A stretch of 64,000 nucleotides of DNA from contig NC_081415.1 of the NCBI RefSeq assembly GCF_030272615.1, positions 630,893,240 through 630,957,239 of the forward strand, written 5' to 3'. The notes beneath the pieces are model-generated. The model had not been told where the DNA came from. It ran no database searches and was given only the letters and a program-made list of their open reading frames with translations. Shown here piece by piece: positions 60,365 to 64,000 of this stretch (positions are counted from its first letter, which is position 1; each line of letters begins with the position of its first letter). The stretch comes from Cryptomeria japonica. Taxonomy: Eukaryota; Streptophyta; Pinopsida; Cupressales; Cupressaceae. Made by a program: the position numbers and the translations under genes.

Positions 60365-60735
60365 CATTCACTGTTTATCACAAAATGCTACTCGCTATCT
60401 AAATGCATATGGCTATCTACCCTAGTGACACTCACTGTTCATCACAAAGTGTTGCTATTTATCCTAGTGGTACTCACTGTTCATCACAAAGTACTACGTG
60501 TGTGACACTCACTGTTCATCACAAAGTGTTGCTCACATTTGCACTCCCTCTTCATCACAAAGTGCTGCTCATATTTTAGTACTCCCTGTTCATCACAAAG
60601 TACTCTATCTTGGTACTCACTGTTCATCACAAAGTGCCTTGATCTATCCTAGTCTTCCTAGAGGACCTGCTTGAGTGTATCCTCTCAGCAGCTTATCCAA
60701 TCGACAACGTATGTTCATCACAGAACTGCCGATTT
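60365..60735 (-). repeat. CACTGTTCATCACAAAGTG repeats in the antisense intron, element C
   Basis: Seven to eight copies of a 19-base word with CACT...AGTG ends, spaced by 10-40 variable bases. It is not seen in elements A, B or D. Confidence 0.85.
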
Positions 60736-60769
60736 GACCTAGAAGATGCAAATTTATACTTTTCAAATG

Positions 60770-61035
60770 CAAATACGCTTACATGACATAAATGCGCTCA
60801 AAGACTGCACAGATGCGCCTGTCTGACACAGACACGCCTGCCTGACACAAACATGCCTATGCTCTGCATAGACGTGCCTAGTTGACATAGACGTGCCTTC
60901 TTGGCACAAACGTGCCTGAACAGCACAGACGCGGCCGCAATTGACGCAGACACGGGTCCAGACATAGATGCCCCTGGCACAAACACAGACGTGCCTATCG
61001 AACACAGACGCACCTGGCACCAACGTAGACATGCC
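60770..61035 (-). repeat. Repeats GCGTCTGTGTC in the antisense intron, element C
   Basis: About fifteen copies of the element C leader word on the minus strand (plus strand: gacacagacgcgcc), complementary to the leader clusters at 46905-47135 and 48365-48680. Open frames through it are a side effect of the repeat. Confidence 0.85.
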
Positions 61036-61151
61036 TAAATGTTTTTTGACACTTTTTGGACCCTAGTCTAAGCGCATTTATTACCCAATTCGACATGCAT
61101 TAATGACAAAATTAAATGCGTCAAAGTACGAGGAGGTTTGGTGGTACTTAC

Positions 61152-61217
61152 CGGCTCTCTTGCCTCTGCTGGCCTCTGAAATCGGCGAACGCGGTCGAAT
61201 CTGTGAGTGAAAGCCAT
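61152..61217 (-). CDS. Antisense PMD gene, exon 1, element C
   Basis: ATG at 61217-61215 opens 22 codons, MAFTHRFDRVRRFQRPAEA then REP, ending exactly at the GTAAGT donor. Eleven of twelve residues of HRFxRVRRFQRP match element A exon 1. It would supply a short basic N-terminus to the PMD protein, perhaps a nuclear or nucleic-acid targeting segment; that is inference. Confidence 0.7.
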
Positions 61218-61310
61218 CGCTGCTGATTGCTCCTGCTCTATTCTCGCTCTGCAATATGCTCTTGTGGACGTGTGGATGACAATGAGGATGTATTTTCCCC
61301 CGTGGTCTAT

Positions 61311-61316
61311 CTTATA
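61311..61316 (-). promoter_or_regulatory. TATA box for antisense PMD transcript, element C
   Basis: GTCTATAAGATAG on the minus strand, about 95 bases before the exon 1 ATG. Confidence 0.55.
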
Positions 61317-61415
61317 GACTACTCTTGGCCCTCGCCTTCCTTTCCCGAGTCAGTCTTCGTTATCCCGTGACTTTGTCACTTTATCCGGTCAATCCATTCT
61401 AGCCTTTCTTTCTTA

Positions 61416-61563
61416 TCGAGAGATTGTCTGCAATCTTTTCAGACATTTTCATCCAATCTCTCGAGGGGGCATATCATTCCCATTCTGGGGCAACTCTGTA
61501 TCAGTTCATCTTATCTTCTTTGAAACAACGCGACAAGCCGCATTGTCTCAAAGAGGGGCAAAA
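61416..61563 (+). promoter_or_regulatory. Stem-loop and polypurine tract before 3' LTR, element C
   Basis: Perfect 11-bp stem TCGAGAGATTG (61416-61426) / CAATCTCTCGA (61454-61464) running into GGGGGCATA. Then the box GCGACAAGCCGCATTGTCTC and the polypurine tract AAAGAGGGGCAAAA (61550-61563) against the LTR. Confidence 0.75.
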
Positions 61564-62346
61564 TGTAGACACCTAAAATTGTCATGTCTAATTAAATAAA
61601 TATTTTATTTATTTAATTATCTAAGCTTAATTCTTCTATTAATTAAATAAATCATTTATTTATTTAATTAATTCATTTATCCTCTTCTAGCCTTATTTCT
61701 CATTTAAATAAATACATTTATTTATTTAAATTATCCTTTTCCTAAATTAAATAAATATCTTATTTATTTAATTATCCCACTTCTTCTATTAATTAAATAA
61801 ATCTTTATTTATTTAATTAATTCATTAACCTTTTCTACCCATGACACATGTCATTCATCTCTTAATTCATACACTACCTACCCCTTTCATTATTTTATTA
61901 TTTCTTTTACCTACCCTCTAATCATAGCCGACCTCTTTTTACACCTCTCAATCTTATCCCTCCATTTCATATAGTGTCTTCTATATAAGGAGATACTTCC
62001 TTCATTATCAACCCTAATCAAGCATTCTAAGGAGCTAACTACTTGATCAATTGACTACACTACGATCCTACTTGCAACCACATTCCGTTCTTTGTTGAGC
62101 TCTTGTGCATATAAAATCTGAGAGCAAATATATCAAGCAAGATCAATGGAGATAGGAAGAATGGAGATCAAAATGCTATTGGACATGTGATGGTATAATC
62201 TTTGTGATTTCATGTGATTTGCACTGTCTTAGGTAATCTTCATATGTTATAGTGGATCTTTGTTGATTGTTAGGCTAGGGTTTTGTGGTTGAATTCATTT
62301 AGCCTTTCAATATTGTTCTTATTGTTATCCATTTTCACCATATACA
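61564..62346 (+). repeat. 3' LTR of element C
   Basis: Same length as the 5' LTR and about 99% identical. TATA box at 61982-61989. Followed by ACTTT and the rest of the element B LTR. Confidence 0.95.
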
Positions 62347-62351
62347 ACTTT

Positions 62352-63086
62352 CATTTTAAGATCTTGCACACACATTTTCAGTACAATATCGACTATTTGT
62401 GGAGGTGGAAATCGCCAAAATGGGGGTTTGACTAAGATAAAACCCTATATAGCCACCCCAAACCCTATTTTTTAGCTTCATGTACAGGTTCAGATCCGAG
62501 CGTCACTGGAAGTTTTGGGATTGAAAGAGCACACAAGGATAGTTCTAGGTTGTAGATCTCAACAAAAACCCTAAGAACAAGGGTGTGGCACCCTGGTCTT
62601 ACCGAGGACAATGGTGTAGCACCATGGTCCTACCAGGACAATAGCGTGGTGCCATGGTCCTACCAGGACAATGGCGTGGTGCCATGGTCCTGCCCTCTGT
62701 CAACGAGATTTGGCAGAACAATGTCTTGCAGGTTTCAGAATCCATCTTGTCAGTTGCAGCTCTAGAATTGCAGAATTAGGACAATGACTTCTGGTTTTGC
62801 CTTCTGATATGTACTTTTTAGCAGTATATCAATTATTCTTTGATCTGCATTCTCAAATTAGGGTTTGCTTGCTTACTTGCATTCTAGGTTAGATTGCATT
62901 CTTGCATCATTCCTCTCTCTCATTTACAACAAAGGAATAGAAAACCTAAGAGGCAATCCATGACTCTCTCTTTCTCATAAGAAGTAGCTAAAGTGTGTTA
63001 CCTCCCTAGGCTCTTTCGTATTCCATGAGTTTGTATGAGAGTTGGATTAGGGTTTCCATACTTAGTCTCACTTTTTCCCCTACACA
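62352..63086 (+). repeat. 3' LTR of element B, second part
   Basis: Matches 34906-35611. It contains about four 29-base units with 'gtggtgccatggtcctacc' at 62580-62700. Ends CTACACA, followed by GATCC. Confidence 0.88.
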
Positions 63087-63091
63087 GATCC

Positions 63092-64000
63092 TTGGATCTT
63101 GATCTAACTTAAGGACATAAAATGTAAAATATGGTTTCAAAACATTTCAATGACATTTCCCTCATGGCATGCCATTACTTTACATTGTCATATCCAATCC
63201 CTTATCTCATCGCTCAATAGCCCTTGGAAATTTCATCCGCTTTTCTCTCCTTCATAAATGGCCTCTATCTTCCCTCTATCCACCAACATTTCAACAAGAT
63301 TATTTGTCCATTTTCCATATTCCTTGCATTGCTAGACATTGGGGGAAAAATCCTGAAAAAATCCCTAAAAATCAAATAATGTCCTGAAAAAATCCCTAAA
63401 AATCAAATATGATCCTGAAAAAATCCCTCAAAAGCAAATAAAGTCCTGAAAAAATCCCTAAAAAGAAAATAATGTCTTGAAATAAAACCCCAAAAATTGA
63501 AAAACGTCCTGAAAAAATCCAAAAGAAAATCGTAAAATGTCTTGGAAAAAATAACAAAAAAATTAAAAACTTCAAAAACCCTAAAAATTGAAAAACATCA
63601 AAAATCCAAACATAATTGTTTTCATTTCATTTCACCAATAAAATACCCCCTTTGTACATAGAAAAACATTTTAGTAGACATCCAACAAAACACAATAAAC
63701 ATTGCGCTTAACAAATCACACATTAACAGATGAACTGTTCAACCAACCAAGCATTCAAACTGATCAAACTTGTCTTATCAATCAATCAACATCAATATTG
63801 TTAATCATTTGTCAAACATTATCATGAATCTTATACAGGGTGTGGTATACTCGAAACCAGACGGTGTCCTATTTTAGACGAGGTGATGCATTCCCTGAAA
63901 TTGGACAACATGATCATCCTTTTATCACACACTTTCAACTTTTTGACAATGAAGATCAAAATGTTTGTTTGACTTTCTTGAATTTGTGAGTCTTATATTT
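63092..64000 (+). other. Element D, continuation of 3' region
   Basis: Resumes after element B. 'Gacattgggggaaaa' near 63333 resembles the 'acttgggggca' words of other post-pol regions. No gene and no LTR end seen before the window stops. Confidence 0.5.
63345..63525 (+). repeat. Tandem repeats of about 31 bp in element D
   Basis: Five to six units of 'tcctgaaaaaatccctaaaa' plus 'atcaaataatg', the last ones diverged. Confidence 0.8.

Larger units (their letters stand above)
60328..61151 (-). other. Intron of antisense PMD gene, element C
   Basis: 824 bases from a consensus donor (CCG|GTAAGT) to TTGACTGCAG, phase 0, with CTGAC about 25 bases before the acceptor. It holds two different repeat clusters, listed separately. 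This is the clearest of the three intron models. Confidence 0.78.
46010..62346 (+). mobile_element. Element C: young Tat-like Ty3/Gypsy element inside the 3' LTR of element B
   Basis: Two 783-bp LTRs (46010-46792, 61564-62346) differ at about seven sites by eye (0.9%). Flanks are GCTTT (46005-46009) and ACTTT (62347-62351), a target duplication with one change, and the host LTR continues across. Complete domain order: gag, protease, G-patch, linker, RT, RNase H, second RNase H, integrase, then the antisense PMD gene. It is related to element A in its proteins, pre-LTR region and PMD, but its LTRs and leader repeats are different, so it is a separate family. Confidence 0.95.
32829..63086 (+). 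mobile_element. Element B: old Ty3/Gypsy element, host of element C
   Basis: 5' LTR 32829-35611 (containing a solo LTR) and 3' LTR 45075-46009 plus 62352-63086 (split by element C). Flanks GGTCC (32824-32828) and GATCC (63087-63091) fit a target duplication with one change. The LTRs are about 1.64-1.67 kb without the insertions and clearly more diverged than those of A or C (five differences in the first 60 bases). The inside holds protease, G-patch, RT, RNase H, second RNase H and integrase, all broken, and an antisense PMD gene. It is inserted in element D. Confidence 0.85.
22640..64000 (+). mobile_element. Element D: non-autonomous Gypsy-related element, split by element B, runs off the window
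   Basis: Defined by an LTR right end at 23867 (CCTCACA), a primer-binding motif at 23873, tandem leader repeats, the conserved leader block (24690-25275), one long reading frame (29425-32094) and a post-pol-type 3' block (about 32350-32420). Element B interrupts it at 32829, and its own sequence resumes at 63092. No protease, RT, RNase H or integrase is visible in any of its parts, so it would depend on relatives such as A or C. The left edge 22640 is approximate and the 3' LTR is not in the window. Confidence 0.6.

Noticed and set aside
60365-60735. CRISPR-like array (19-base repeats with variable spacers)
   Set aside because: The DNA is plant nuclear retrotransposon sequence, repeats are degenerate, spacers vary in length, and no cas genes exist here.
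60763-61032. Cys/Val/Arg-rich open frame on the minus strand
   Set aside because: It is the translation of the GCGTCTGTGTC array. The leader array of the same element gives similar RVCV-type peptides in other frames, so this is a repeat artefact within an intron.

Overview
The window is plant nuclear DNA made almost entirely of nested LTR retrotransposons. I find no convincing host gene, tRNA, rRNA or CRISPR array. The long LTRs, TATA boxes inside LTRs, Ty3/Gypsy polyproteins with two RNase H domains (Tat lineage) and deep nesting point to a large-genome seed plant. A gymnosperm, perhaps a conifer, is my inference and is not proven here.

Layout. 1-3446: old non-coding DNA with one possible LTR remnant. 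3452-22202: element A, a complete Tat-like Gypsy element with LTRs 3452-4835 and 20820-22202 and target duplication CTATG. About 22640 to beyond 64000: element D, a non-autonomous relative whose LTR ends at 23867. It encodes one long unrecognised protein (29425-32094) and no polymerase. D carries an apparent 3-kb solo LTR (26090-29116) and is split by element B. 32829-63086: element B, an old, decayed Gypsy element. Its 5' LTR holds a 1140-bp solo LTR (33048-34187), and its 3' LTR is split by element C. 46010-62346: element C, the youngest, with 783-bp LTRs. Its gag-pol is one frame (49177-56703) broken by eight stop codons and no frameshift. The insertion order is D, then B, then C; A is a separate later insertion.

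Gene content. A, B and C share the order gag / protease / G-patch / conserved linker / RT / degenerate RNase H / second RNase H / integrase, except that B shows no capsid domain. All three also carry, antisense between integrase and the 3' LTR, a plant mobile domain (PMD) gene. In each case I can read a TATA box, a short first exon, a phase-0 intron and a long PMD exon (A: 20398-17691; B: 44482 to about 42560; C: 61217-58405).

Most unusual signal. The intron of each antisense PMD gene holds a cluster of short repeats that is the reverse complement of a repeat cluster in the same element's sense 5' region. The repeat is a different sequence in each family: GCGCTTTTGT in A, GCGTCTGTGTC in C, and GGTGCC(A/C)TGGTCC in B, where the sense copies sit in the LTR. 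So the two transcription units carry the same repeat in the same sense, and the genomic RNA has complementary repeats at its two ends. Other shared non-coding features are a strongly conserved leader block (C and D, weaker in A), a post-pol block, and a stem-loop beside the polypurine tract (A and C).

Decay. Most stop codons fit C-to-T change (CAG to TAG, CGA to TGA, CAA to TAA), as expected for deaminated methylcytosine in silenced elements.
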